Shown in pieces: positions 32,547 through 39,385 of a stretch of 41,210 bases of DNA. Within the stretch, counting starts at the first letter, position 1. The number at the start of each line of letters is the position of its first letter. The notes beneath the pieces are model-generated. The model ran no database searches, was not told the origin of the DNA, and was given only the letters and a program-made list of their open reading frames with translations. The translations under genes were made by a program, and so were the position numbers. Source of the stretch: Oceanobacillus saliphilus (GTDB lineage: Bacteria; Bacillota; Bacilli; Bacillales; Amphibacillaceae); the NCBI RefSeq assembly GCF_023522835.1, contig NZ_JALCZU010000017.1, positions 1-41,210 of the forward strand, read 5' to 3'.

Positions 32547-32549
32547 CGG

Positions 32550-33407
32550 TCAAGCCCCTTTCTTTCCTTCTGTTAAATAAATCATCAGTTCCTGGATTGG
32601 AACGCCTTCCACATGCAATCCGTGCATTTTTGCTTCTTCTTTTGTTCCATACAAATAAGCAGTCACCGTACCAGCAAACTGTTTTTTCTGGATGACTTCT
32701 TTTCCTTTAAGGAACTCCTCCACTTCATCTTCCTGTCCAGAGACTGCGATTGTATTTTCGCGTAATACATCCGACTCTTCCTGTAGGACAAGGGAACCTT
32801 CCCGTAATATCAAAACCTCTTCAAATAGTAAACTCACTTCATCGATGAGATGTGTGGAGAAAATAATGGTACGTTTTTCTTCCTGATACTCCTCCAGCAT
32901 TATTTCATAGAATTTTTTCCTTGAGGGTGCATCAAGGCCGATATATGGTTCATCAAAAATGGTAATTGGTGCTTTGCTTGCCAAGCCTACAGTAATACCG
33001 AGTGCCGATTCCATCCCCTTGGATAGCGTTTTTATTTTTGAATTTGGATTCAAGTTGTATGCTTTAATTAATGTTTCCGCACGCTTCTGATCCCAATTGG
33101 GATAAAAGTACGAATAGATTTTCAGCACATTTTTTACTTTCAGATCCTTTTTGAAATTATGCCCTTCTTTAATGAGACAAATCGATTCCGTTAACTGCTG
33201 ATTATCAAATGGGTTTTTTCCATTGATTAAAATTTCACCTTCGCTCGCTAAAATTTGGCCAGATAAAATATCCATAAAAGTTGTTTTGCCTGCCCCATTT
33301 CTTCCGAGCAATCCATAAATTTTAGGTTCATCCAATGAAAATGAAACATTATTTAATGCAAAATTATGAGCATATTTTTTGGACAGATTTTTAACTTCAA
33401 TTTTCAT
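32550..33407 (-). CDS. ABC transporter ATPase (YtrB/YhcG-like)
   Basis: A 285-residue ATPase. Walker A GRNGAGKTT at about 35-43, signature LSKGMESALG near 130 (a degenerate form of LSGGQ usual for this subfamily), Walker B ITIFDEPYIGLD near 152 and H-loop IIFSTHL. The C-terminal extension is about 85 residues. The start follows AGGGAGGATTAACAC and lies 3 bp beyond the GntR stop. It partners the downstream membrane protein. The non-canonical signature suggests specialised, perhaps antibiotic-responsive, transport. Confidence 0.9.
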   Translation of the reverse strand: MKIEVKNLSKKYAHNFALNNVSFSLDEPKIYGLLGRNGAGKTTFMDILSGQILASEGEILINGKNPFDNQQLTESICLIKEGHNFKKDLKVKNVLKIYSYFYPNWDQKRAETLIKAYNLNPNSKIKTLSKGMESALGITVGLASKAPITIFDEPYIGLDAPSRKKFYEIMLEEYQEEKRTIIFSTHLIDEVSLLFEEVLILREGSLVLQEESDVLRENTIAVSGQEDEVEEFLKGKEVIQKKQFAGTVTAYLYGTKEEAKMHGLHVEGVPIQELMIYLTEGKKGA

Positions 33408-33410
33408 GTG

Positions 33411-33773
33411 TTAATCCTCCCTTTTAACCATTTCCATTAATTCACTTACTTCAATATGGAGTTTTTTCGCTTCAATCTTTAATGGCAGCATATAGTTTTC
33501 GTAAAATATTTTCTTTCGCTTTTCAATCAAAATTTCCTTTGCATCTTCGGTTACGAACATACCAACACCCCTTCGTTTAAAAAGAATATCTTCGGCCACA
33601 AGTTCATTGATCCCTTTTGCAGCTGTAGCTGGATTGATTTTATAATAGGCAGCAAATTCATTTGTAGATGGTACACGTTCTCCCGTCTTAATGCTTCCAT
33701 CGATAATGGAGTCTTCTAGTTGTTCTTTTATTTGAAGGAATATTGGCTTGTTTTCATCTAATGAGTTTTTCAT
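33411..33773 (-). CDS. GntR family regulator (YtrA/YhcF subfamily)
   Basis: A 120-residue regulator. Winged helix: KPIFLQIKEQLEDSIIDGSI, GERVPSTNEFAAYYKINPAT, AAKGINELVAEDILFKRRGV; short helical C-terminus. AAAGGAACCGACC precedes the ATG. It heads a three-gene operon with an ATPase and a membrane protein, and a 24-bp near-palindrome overlaps its promoter. Together with the opposite operon this gives two GntR-ABC modules facing each other. Confidence 0.92.
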   Translation of the reverse strand: MKNSLDENKPIFLQIKEQLEDSIIDGSIKTGERVPSTNEFAAYYKINPATAAKGINELVAEDILFKRRGVGMFVTEDAKEILIEKRKKIFYENYMLPLKIEAKKLHIEVSELMEMVKRED

Positions 33774-33793
33774 GGTCGGTTCCTTTCTTCTTT

Positions 33794-33843
33794 GGTTAAT
33801 TACTTATGTAACTAACCATATAACCGTATTGTTTTTTTGTCAA
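33794..33843 (-). promoter_or_regulatory. GntR promoter with operator
   Basis: On the minus strand TTGACA (33838-33843), 17-bp spacer, TATGGT (33815-33820). A near-perfect 24-bp palindrome with outer arms GGTTA / TAACC and inner TTAC-N4-GTAA (33794-33817) overlaps the -10 and the likely start, fitting repression by the GntR protein. Confidence 0.7.
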
Positions 33844-33856
33844 CCTTTTTCAGAAA

Positions 33857-33892
33857 AAAAAAGATTAACACTTGGAAGTGATAATCTTTTTT
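33857..33892 (-). terminator. terminator after the ComEC-like hydrolase gene
   Basis: AAAAAAGATTA-A-CACTT-GG-AAGTG-A-TAATCTTTTTT, A- and T-rich on both ends. It separates the hydrolase stop from the GntR promoter. Confidence 0.75.
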
Positions 33893-33908
33893 AAGCGAGT
33901 AATTTTAA

Positions 33909-34778
33909 TTAACGAATTGCTTCAATTAGTTTCTTAATCGGATTCTTCTGTGGTATCACAACATAATCGAAACCATCTGTATTGATGACAACATTCCCAA
34001 CTGCAGCAGTTGAGTAGATCATTGAATTTACTTGATTCAAGTTGTCAATAACGTGTTCAACCGGATGGCCATAATCATTTTCTTTGCTATAGGTAAGAAT
34101 AGCGACTTCCGGTTCTACTTCCTGTAAAAAACGTAATGAAGAACTCGTTTTGGAGCCATGATGTGCCACCTTTATAATCTCAGCTTGTACGTCATACTCC
34201 TCAAGAAATGATTTTTCCTGTTCTTTCCCGACATCACTCATAAATAAAAAATCTATTTCTCCATAGGACAGTTTAAGTACAATCGATGATTTATTGTTAT
34301 TCTTATACCTTTCATAAGCATTCCAAACTTCTATATCAATCATGGCATCCAATTCAATTGGGACATTCTTTTCTGCAATTTGGACAGGGATGTTGTGATT
34401 TCTGATCTGATTGATATAGTTGGCAAATGTTTGGGTTGGATGCAGCCTCCCGGTATCCAGAATCCTTTCTATTTTAATCGATTCGATAACCTCTGGGAGA
34501 CCTCCGATATGGTCAATATCCGGATGTGTAGCAATTAAGAGATCCAGCTTTTCAATACCGAGATCTTCGAGATAGGATAGAATTTTCTTACCCGCACCAG
34601 GTGGACCACCATCGATAAGGATAGATCTATTTTGAGGCGTTTGAATGAGGATACTATCCCCCTGCCCGACATCTATAAAGTGAACTTGCATTTCGGGTAA
34701 GGAATCATTATTGCCTTGAACAGGATACGTAAAAATAAATAAATTAGTAATCATAATAAATCCAATTAATCTTTTCAT
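33909..34778 (-). CDS. secreted ComEC-type metallo-beta-lactamase-fold hydrolase
   Basis: The protein is 289 residues from the ATG at 34778 after AAAGGATGTTATCA; an ATG three codons earlier is too close to the ribosome site. An N-terminal signal sequence (KRLIGFIMITNLFIFTYP) ends near residue 20. The mature protein is an MBL domain of the type found at the C-terminus of the competence protein ComEC: VHFIDVGQGDSILIQTP, ILIDGGPPGAGK, metal motif ATHPDIDHIGGL (about 88-97), FLFMSDVGKEQE and KVAHHGSKTSSS. It is therefore an extracytoplasmic, possibly nuclease-like or phosphodiesterase-like enzyme; the substrate is unknown. Confidence 0.87.
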   Translation of the reverse strand: MKRLIGFIMITNLFIFTYPVQGNNDSLPEMQVHFIDVGQGDSILIQTPQNRSILIDGGPPGAGKKILSYLEDLGIEKLDLLIATHPDIDHIGGLPEVIESIKIERILDTGRLHPTQTFANYINQIRNHNIPVQIAEKNVPIELDAMIDIEVWNAYERYKNNNKSSIVLKLSYGEIDFLFMSDVGKEQEKSFLEEYDVQAEIIKVAHHGSKTSSSLRFLQEVEPEVAILTYSKENDYGHPVEHVIDNLNQVNSMIYSTAAVGNVVINTDGFDYVVIPQKNPIKKLIEAIR

Positions 34779-34946
34779 TGATAACATCCTTTACTTCGTC
34801 TATTTCTCAATAGTTTCTCACCAAATTTCCATTTTAATTAGAAGTTTTTCATGTTTTTCAATAGCTAGTAAACCTATGCAAGTAAGAAACCACTGAACGA
34901 GTCTGAGTAGTTCCGTTTCGGTGGAGAAACTACGAAATAGCATACT

Positions 34947-34985
34947 AAATAACAGCCAATTCTCATATGATTTGGTCTGTTATTT
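34947..34985. other. terminator-like hairpin in a 500-bp non-coding interval
   Basis: AAATAACAGCCAA ... TTGG-T-CTGTTATTT with an 11-nt loop and one bulge. The interval 34779-35245 otherwise shows no frame I would call; it includes TATGCAAGTAAGAAA (34875-34889), also found after the SDR gene. Confidence 0.45.
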
Positions 34986-35245
34986 GTTCCTTATATATCA
35001 ATGTTTATTTGATATAAACACTTGCATTAGCATACGAAATGGCAACCCAAATAACAAAATGACAATAGCTCTTGTCAATGTATTACTATGTTAACTGGTA
35101 TGATATTTCATGTTGATTTTCATAAACCAAGTAGGTAATTGTAATTTTATGCTAAAATAAATGTGGATTTTGTGAAGGGTTTCACTTAAACTAATTGGCA
35201 GGTTATTTTAATAAGCGTAGAGTAATTACTTGATATAATACATAT

Positions 35246-35284
35246 AAAAAAACAGACAGAATTGAGATAGTTCCGCCTGTTTTC
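35246..35284 (-). terminator. terminator after the MBL-fold hydrolase gene
   Basis: On the minus strand AACAGGCGGAA ... TTCTGTCTGTT pairs over 11 bp (two G-U) and is followed by TTTTTTT, right at the stop codon. Confidence 0.75.
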
Positions 35285-35288
35285 TCTA

Positions 35289-36068
35289 TTAAAATGAATA
35301 TGATTCGCCATCATTTGGTACTAACACATTAGAAGCAATTTCTTTTTCATTGATAAATTTCTTTAATTCTTCTCTGGATAATCCCCAGTGATTCACAGCT
35401 TCCATGTGGACACAAATGATTTTTGAGTTAGGAGATGCTTTAAACGCTTCATATACATCATCCTTCCCCATTACAAGAGAACCACCCACAAGGAATTGAT
35501 TATCGCCCGCATTGACAACAATGATTTCTGGTTTATGTGTATCAATTACTTTTTGTACTGCATCATACCAAACTGTATCGCCAGCAACGTATAATGTTTT
35601 CTCATTCGTATGCTTAAAGACAACACCACATGTATGACCAGCGTGTTCTAGGATTTCTCCTCTGCCATGCTCGGCTTTTGTTTTAATTAATTGGATGCCC
35701 TCAAAAACGGTATTCTCTTTTAAAACCTCTATATTTTGGAAACCAGTGTTTCTTATTTCTGTTGCATCTTCTTCATTTTGAGTAAACAGTTTGATGTCTT
35801 TTGGCAATGCTTCAATCGCAGCTTTATCCCAATGGTCAGGATGTAGATGAGTGACAATGACAGCATCAATATTATATATAATATTGTCAATGGATGTAGG
35901 TAAGTTTACCAAAGGATTATTTTGGTCTTCTCTTGGTGCAGGGGGTAAACCAACAGGTGTTCCAAAAGGCGGCATAGTCCCTTTTTCCGCTAACATTGGA
36001 TCAATCAAAAACTTTTTGCCTGCATATTCTACAACTTCTGTTGCATTACGAATGTGATGTATATTCAT
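35289..36068 (-). CDS. MBL-fold metal-dependent hydrolase
   Basis: 259 residues from the ATG with AGGAGTGATTGATT upstream. UlaG/UPF0173-like beta-lactamase fold: NIHHIRNATEVVEYAGKKFL, IDPMLA, the metal motif VTHLHPDHWD (about 74-83), GRGEILEHAGHTCGVVF (further His), YVAGDTVWYD (bridging Asp) and the terminal ICVHMEAVNHWGLS. Cytosolic. Relatives act on phosphorylated sugar lactones or other esters; the true substrate is unknown. Divergent from a truncated Lrp-type regulator that may once have controlled it. Confidence 0.87.
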   Translation of the reverse strand: MNIHHIRNATEVVEYAGKKFLIDPMLAEKGTMPPFGTPVGLPPAPREDQNNPLVNLPTSIDNIIYNIDAVIVTHLHPDHWDKAAIEALPKDIKLFTQNEEDATEIRNTGFQNIEVLKENTVFEGIQLIKTKAEHGRGEILEHAGHTCGVVFKHTNEKTLYVAGDTVWYDAVQKVIDTHKPEIIVVNAGDNQFLVGGSLVMGKDDVYEAFKASPNSKIICVHMEAVNHWGLSREELKKFINEKEIASNVLVPNDGESYSF

Positions 36069-36208
36069 AATCAATCACTCCTGTTCTTTTATTCGATATT
36101 ATTTTAGTTTAAACTTTGACATACTATATATACATGGGCTAAACAAAGTCAATTGATCGTTTGACTTTAATTAATGAAAGAGTTATATAAACGGTAGATA
36201 ATACGGAC

Positions 36209-36517
36209 ATGCAGATCATAAATGAACTGTCTAAGAACAGTCGGATTACAATGAAAGAGTTGGGAGAGAAAGTTTATTTGACTCGACCGGCTACTTCAGC
36301 TAGAGTTGCGAAATTAGAGGGTAATGGAGTTATTGAGCGATATACCATTAAATTAAATCAAGTCAAATTGGGGTTTTATATACATGCTTTTCTAACTATT
36401 ATTACACAGAGCACTAACCATCAACCATATTTATCATTCATTAAAACTCAAGAACAATACCTTGTACGTAACTATAAAATCAGTGGAGATGGCTGTTATC
36501 TTCAAATAAATTTCTAG
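36209..36517 (+). pseudogene. truncated Lrp/AsnC-type regulator
   Basis: The frame encodes the start of an Lrp-type regulator: DMQIINELSKNSRITMKELG, LTRPATSARVAKLEGNGVIE (winged helix) and LGFYIHAFLTI (start of the effector domain). It ends after 102 residues with DGCYLQINF, where family members continue to about 150. At the 5' side the coding frame (GTA GAT AAT ACG GAC) extends before the first ATG without a start codon, as if a GTG start had changed to GTA. Damage at both ends suggests a pseudogene; a short active DNA-binding fragment is possible. Confidence 0.65.
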
Positions 36518-36527
36518 AAGAAAAAAG

Positions 36528-36597
36528 ACGACCGTTTTGATGACCGCCTTGTTTAACTATTGCACCCGATATTTTAAGTACAATAGTTCACATAGTG
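36528..36597 (+). repeat. 3' cassette-type repeat, copy 3 (full length)
   Basis: GAAGAAAAAAGACGACC..., then GTTTAACTATTGCACCCGAT followed by ATTTTAAGTACAATAGTTCA. The arms AACTATTG and CAATAGTT are perfect inverts around an 18-nt centre. It aligns along its whole length with copy 11 (40992-41071), including the GACGAC/GACGATC hairpin-like left part. It lies directly 3' of the 51-residue membrane protein gene. Confidence 0.65.
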
Positions 36598-36603
36598 TGT
36601 ATT

Positions 36604-36759
36604 TTACAAGATGAAAAACATAATCACATTAATAAATATGATAGTTATAATTAAACCTAAAAGAAACATTTTAACAGTAAATTTCATACTTCCGTTTTGC
36701 ACGCCTCTAAAAATTAATATTAATATTAGTAATATGAGTAATATAATTGGCGTTGGCAC
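36604..36759 (-). CDS. small two-helix membrane protein
   Basis: 51 residues from a GTG at 36759, chosen because AGAGGTGAAAATA precedes it; a longer frame from 36822 overlaps the neighbouring gene and has no ribosome site. Two hydrophobic helices (PTPIILLILLILILIF and VKMFLLGLIITIIFINVIMF) are separated by RGVQNGSMKF. No family recognised. It lies 43 bp after another small membrane protein gene and ends at a cassette-type repeat. Confidence 0.55.
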   Translation of the reverse strand: MPTPIILLILLILILIFRGVQNGSMKFTVKMFLLGLIITIIFINVIMFFIL

Positions 36760-36802
36760 TATTTTCACCTCTATTCCTTTATCAATTAATGTGCCATTTA
36801 GC

Positions 36803-36982
36803 TTAAAAAATAAATACAACAATTGCTAAAATAAATAGAAATATTGTGAGAAGAAAAGGAACAAATACATTTCTTATTTCTTCTTCGCCTTCTGCTTTCT
36901 TAACTTTTTTTCTACAATCTTTCCAAGCAAAAAAAACACTAATTAAAGTCATTAAAAATAAAAGTGACATTCCAAAATTCAA
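36803..36982 (-). CDS. small two-helix membrane protein
   Basis: 59 residues from a TTG at 36982 with GGGGAGTTTTAT upstream. Helices at about 3-20 (FGMSLLFLMTLISVFFAW) and 41-59 (VFVPFLLTIFLFILAIVVF), separated by the charged stretch KDCRKKVKKAEGEEEIRN. No family recognised. Probably co-transcribed with the 51-residue protein gene that follows. Confidence 0.55.
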   Translation of the reverse strand: MNFGMSLLFLMTLISVFFAWKDCRKKVKKAEGEEEIRNVFVPFLLTIFLFILAIVVFIF

Positions 36983-37030
36983 ATAAAACTCCCCAATCTT
37001 TAAAAAGAAAATCCATACATCTTTCTTGAA

Positions 37031-37057
37031 TTAAAGCACCAATTAGGACAATAAGAC
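37031..37057 (+). repeat. 3' cassette-type repeat, copy 4 (short)
   Basis: TTAAAGCACCAATTAGGACA followed by ATAAGAC, matching the GCACC-N3-TTAG-N4-AATAAG subtype. It lies 35 bp beyond the stop of the 31-residue gene. Confidence 0.5.
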
Positions 37058-37091
37058 ATTTTGTTGTTTCGATTTACGCTTCACAGAAGAC

Positions 37092-37187
37092 TCACCATAT
37101 TAGTTGTACGATTATAGAAATTATAAAGTATGATATAAATCCCAACAAAAATATTATTATATTCCCTTTGTTAATGTACTTCTTCAT
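37092..37187 (-). CDS. 31-residue membrane peptide
   Basis: MKKYINKGNIIIFLLGFISY followed by FIISIIVQLIW: one hydrophobic helix with a basic N-terminus. ATGGGAGGGAGTAGTTAAG gives a ribosome site before the ATG. It is too short for firm identification; a type I toxin-like or regulatory peptide is possible, but no antisense RNA is evident. A cassette-type repeat follows its stop. Confidence 0.4.
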   Translation of the reverse strand: MKKYINKGNIIIFLLGFISYFIISIIVQLIW

Positions 37188-37236
37188 CTTAACTACTCCC
37201 TCCCATATAACTTACGTAGTTAAAGATTCTTATTGG

Positions 37237-37276
37237 TGTAATGCACCCTTTAGTTTAAGTGTATTTCTTCACATTA
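37237..37276 (+). repeat. 3' cassette-type repeat, copy 5 (orphan)
   Basis: GTAATGCACCCTTTAGTTTA followed by AGTGTATTTCTTCACAT, the clearest core match. AATGCAC and GTGTATT can pair. Unlike the other copies, no minus-strand gene lies immediately to its right; 37277-37380 is AT-rich and empty, as if the associated gene was lost. Confidence 0.6.
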
Positions 37277-37386
37277 AATTCATATTATTTGTTTTAATAA
37301 TAAAAAAGGAAAATTACCAATATTTTTTCTATAAACTCAATTTTTATTGTAAAATAAATTTATAAAAAATAAAAGGGGATATGAAT

Positions 37387-37440
37387 ATGAGTGAATTAAT
37401 TAGATTGTTAATTGCTACCGAGGTGATAATACTAATTTAA
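37387..37440 (+). CDS. possible 17-codon upstream peptide
   Basis: MSELIRLLIATEVIILI with AAAAGGGG eight bases before the ATG, ending 13 bp before the GNAT start codon. It could be a leader peptide coupled to the acetyltransferase gene, or the residue of a lost gene. Support is the ribosome site and position only. Confidence 0.3.
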   Translation: MSELIRLLIATEVIILI

Positions 37441-37453
37441 AAGGAGATAAAAA

Positions 37454-37906
37454 ATGAAATTACAAACTCAAAGTCTAATAATCACACCTTGCACAGAAGA
37501 GACATTACAAATTATTTCAACAACGGATGAATATGAAATTGGTTCTCATATAGAGATGTATTTAGAGGAATCAAAAGAGGACCCTTCTCTTATAGGATGG
37601 GGTGTATGGCTTGTTATTAATAAAGAAGATAACACTATTATTGGTGATATTGGATTTAAAGGCAAACCCAATCTAGAAAACACTGTTGAAGTAGGATATG
37701 GAATTGTACCCTCAGCCCAAAACAAAGGTTATGCAACAGAGGCAGTGAGAGAAATTATAAAGTGGGCTTTCTCATTTGAAAATGTAGAAAAGATAGTCGC
37801 TGAATGTCAGAATGATAATCTTTCTTCCATAAGAGTGTTAGAAAAATTACAAATGAAAAGGATAGAACCCCAAAAAAATATGTTGAAATGGCAATTGAAA
37901 AAATAA
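37454..37906 (+). CDS. GNAT family acetyltransferase
   Basis: A 150-residue member of the RimJ/RimL-like Acetyltransf_3 group: LQTQSLIITPCTEETLQIIS at the N-terminus, IGDIGFKGKP, VEVGYGIVPSAQNKGYATEA (acetyl-CoA loop NKGYAT near 96-101), and AECQNDNLSSIRVLEKLQMK. AAAAGGAGATAAAAA precedes the ATG. Substrate unknown. It is the only plus-strand gene in the 36.6-41.2 kb array and the only one there not followed by a cassette-type repeat in its own orientation; a plain terminator follows instead. Confidence 0.87.
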   Translation: MKLQTQSLIITPCTEETLQIISTTDEYEIGSHIEMYLEESKEDPSLIGWGVWLVINKEDNTIIGDIGFKGKPNLENTVEVGYGIVPSAQNKGYATEAVREIIKWAFSFENVEKIVAECQNDNLSSIRVLEKLQMKRIEPQKNMLKWQLKK

Positions 37907-37925
37907 TTTATATTAAATCAAAATC

Positions 37926-37955
37926 AAAAAGACGTACAAATGGGTACGTCTTTTT
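37926..37955. terminator. bidirectional terminator after the GNAT gene
   Basis: AAAAAGACGTAC-N6-GTACGTCTTTTT, a perfect 12-bp stem with A and T tails. Confidence 0.85.
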
Positions 37956-37985
37956 AGTTTAACTAAGATTTAGTTATTGAATAAT

Positions 37986-38052
37986 CCTGCCAGTTATTAA
38001 AAAGACCCTCGCCACTTACTGTGTTAACGCACCAGTTACTTGAACTAGAAAC
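37986..38052 (+). repeat. 3' cassette-type repeat, copy 6
   Basis: CTGCCAGTTATTAAAAAGAC, then CGCCACTTACTGTGTTAACG and CACCAGTTACTTGAACTAG: three consecutive related units of about 22 bp. It aligns over about 60 bp with copy 2 at 25.9 kb. It ends at the stop codon of the YciI gene. Confidence 0.6.
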
Positions 38053-38055
38053 ATC

Positions 38056-38415
38056 TTAAATAATACCTAATTCTTTTTGAATCTTATGTTTGTAATCAAT
38101 ATACCCCTGGTCAAAATTTGGAGTTTCATTTTCTAATTTGCTCATTTTGTAATCCCATTGTTTTACTTCATAACTGAAGATACCATTTTTAACAGTAGGG
38201 TCGTTTTCAGCAAATTTAATAACTTCTTCTTTATTTTCTGCATCAGTTACTATGGCTCCTCCAGATGAACCTCCAAATGATCCAGCTAAAACTATATTTC
38301 CTTTATTATATTCGGTTTGAACATACACAGCATGTTCAGGCATGAACGGTTGATTGTGTAAGACTACACCATCTCTCCAATTTATTGATGGAGTTAACAA
38401 TATTAGGTATCTCAT
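38056..38415 (-). CDS. YciI family protein
   Basis: 119 residues of the YCII-related ferredoxin-like fold: RYLILLTPSINWRDGV, MPEHAVYVQTEYNKGNIVLA (the conserved His of the family), GSFGGSSGGAIVTDAENKEE and KFAENDPTVKNGIFSYEVKQ (the conserved Asp in NDP). These proteins are often dehalogenase-like or sigma-factor associated; the activity here is unknown. AAAAAGGAGAAAAGTAT precedes the ATG. The 3' end abuts a cassette-type repeat. Confidence 0.85.
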   Translation of the reverse strand: MRYLILLTPSINWRDGVVLHNQPFMPEHAVYVQTEYNKGNIVLAGSFGGSSGGAIVTDAENKEEVIKFAENDPTVKNGIFSYEVKQWDYKMSKLENETPNFDQGYIDYKHKIQKELGII

Positions 38416-38440
38416 ATACTTTTCTCCTTTTTTTTTTGAG

Positions 38441-38477
38441 GTATTGCACCCGTTTGTTTAAGTACATTTTTCACAAT
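38441..38477 (+). repeat. 3' cassette-type repeat, copy 7
   Basis: GTATTGCACCCGTTTGTTTA followed by AGTACATTTTTCACAAT, a full core match (TTGCACCCG-TTAAGTACA-TTCACAAT). It lies 64 bp beyond the stop of the 62-residue gene. Confidence 0.65.
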
Positions 38478-38541
38478 CTTAATTATATTGGTCCATTTTA
38501 CTTCTTATTCTTAATTTTAACTTGATACATTATAAAGCTTG

Positions 38542-38730
38542 TTAATAGCGTAGTAAGTAATCTAAAAAAGCAAAGGATAAAATTATGAAAATACATACTA
38601 ATGAAGATGATAAAAATATATTATCTAAATCAATATATAGTCCTAAAATACCATTTCCAATTATAGGTGCAAGAAGAAAAGTAAGAAGCAAAGCTATTAA
38701 ATCATCATATTTTGTAGCTTTTTTTATCAA
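38542..38730 (-). CDS. small membrane protein
   Basis: 62 residues, MIKKATKYDDLIALLLTFLL..., starting at a TTG with TTAGGAGGGAATATTATT before it. Two hydrophobic helices (about 11-31 and 38-58) are separated by a short acidic turn (YIDLDN). No family recognised. Confidence 0.55.
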   Translation of the reverse strand: MIKKATKYDDLIALLLTFLLAPIIGNGILGLYIDLDNIFLSSSLVCIFIILSFAFLDYLLRY

Positions 38731-38808
38731 AATAATATTCCCTCCTAAAAAAAATCCCGCTCATTTTTACTCACTATATTTTATCATAAGGACAAAAATA
38801 TTGTTTAA

Positions 38809-38872
38809 CTATTCCGCCACTTCAGTACAAGAAGTAACTGTTGAACTCTTGCACCCTTTAATGCAATAAGAA
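38809..38872 (+). repeat. 3' cassette-type repeat, copy 8
   Basis: CGCCACTTCAGTACAAGAAG, then GAACTCTTGCACCCTTTAAT and GCAATAAGAAC. TTGCA and TGCAA are inverts around CCCTTTAA. It lies 75 bp beyond the stop of the 100-residue membrane protein gene. Confidence 0.6.
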
Positions 38873-38947
38873 CTGAGCTTCTATTAGCTAGCTTACCAAA
38901 AGTGATAAATCTGTTTAATTTTTATTCAGTATGGTTGCGGATTCATT

Positions 38948-39250
38948 TTAGTAAGAATAAATCATTTTAGCCAGAAGTGGCACGGCTACACCTAAGAGAA
39001 GCAAAGCAATGACGACGTAAAGGATGGCTCCAGCTATTAGCACAATCCATTTTCTTTTCTTGTATTGGTACCAGTAATTACCTCCCCAGATTAGCAACAT
39101 TATAAAATCATAACCGATTAGGAGACCGTAGGGTCTTGGGGCTGGGCTGATATTTACTATAGAGAAAAATGCGATAAAACCGAGAAATCCGAGTAAGAGC
39201 CAATTGACAACATGCACGACAATATCATAAATAGTATCCTTGTTTTTCAT
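38948..39250 (-). CDS. small integral membrane protein
   Basis: 100 residues with three hydrophobic segments (near 8-32, 41-58, 67-96) and a basic loop YQYKKRKW between the second and third, giving an inside-positive topology. No family recognised. The ATG is preceded by GGGGTGGAAATTTA. Monocistronic in appearance. Confidence 0.65.
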   Translation of the reverse strand: MKNKDTIYDIVVHVVNWLLLGFLGFIAFFSIVNISPAPRPYGLLIGYDFIMLLIWGGNYWYQYKKRKWIVLIAGAILYVVIALLLLGVAVPLLAKMIYSY

Positions 39251-39354
39251 TAAATTTCCACCCCGATCATTTATAGTTCACAATCACATTTTATTATTCT
39301 CTTTCCCGTCCCACTAATCTTCGACTGCCATCCCTTTAACAAGATAGTCATCTT

Positions 39355-39384
39355 TGAATAAAGCACCCTATAGTTTAATAAGGA
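39355..39384 (+). repeat. 3' cassette-type repeat, copy 9
   Basis: GAATAAAGCACCCTATAGTT followed by TAATAAGGAT, the short AATAAG subtype, two bases from the stop of the nucleotidyltransferase gene. Confidence 0.6.
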
Positions 39385-39385
39385 T

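Noticed and set aside
36611-36829. Plus-strand 72-codon frame opposite the small membrane protein genes
   Set aside because: It has no ribosome site and is the complement of a better-supported minus-strand frame pair.
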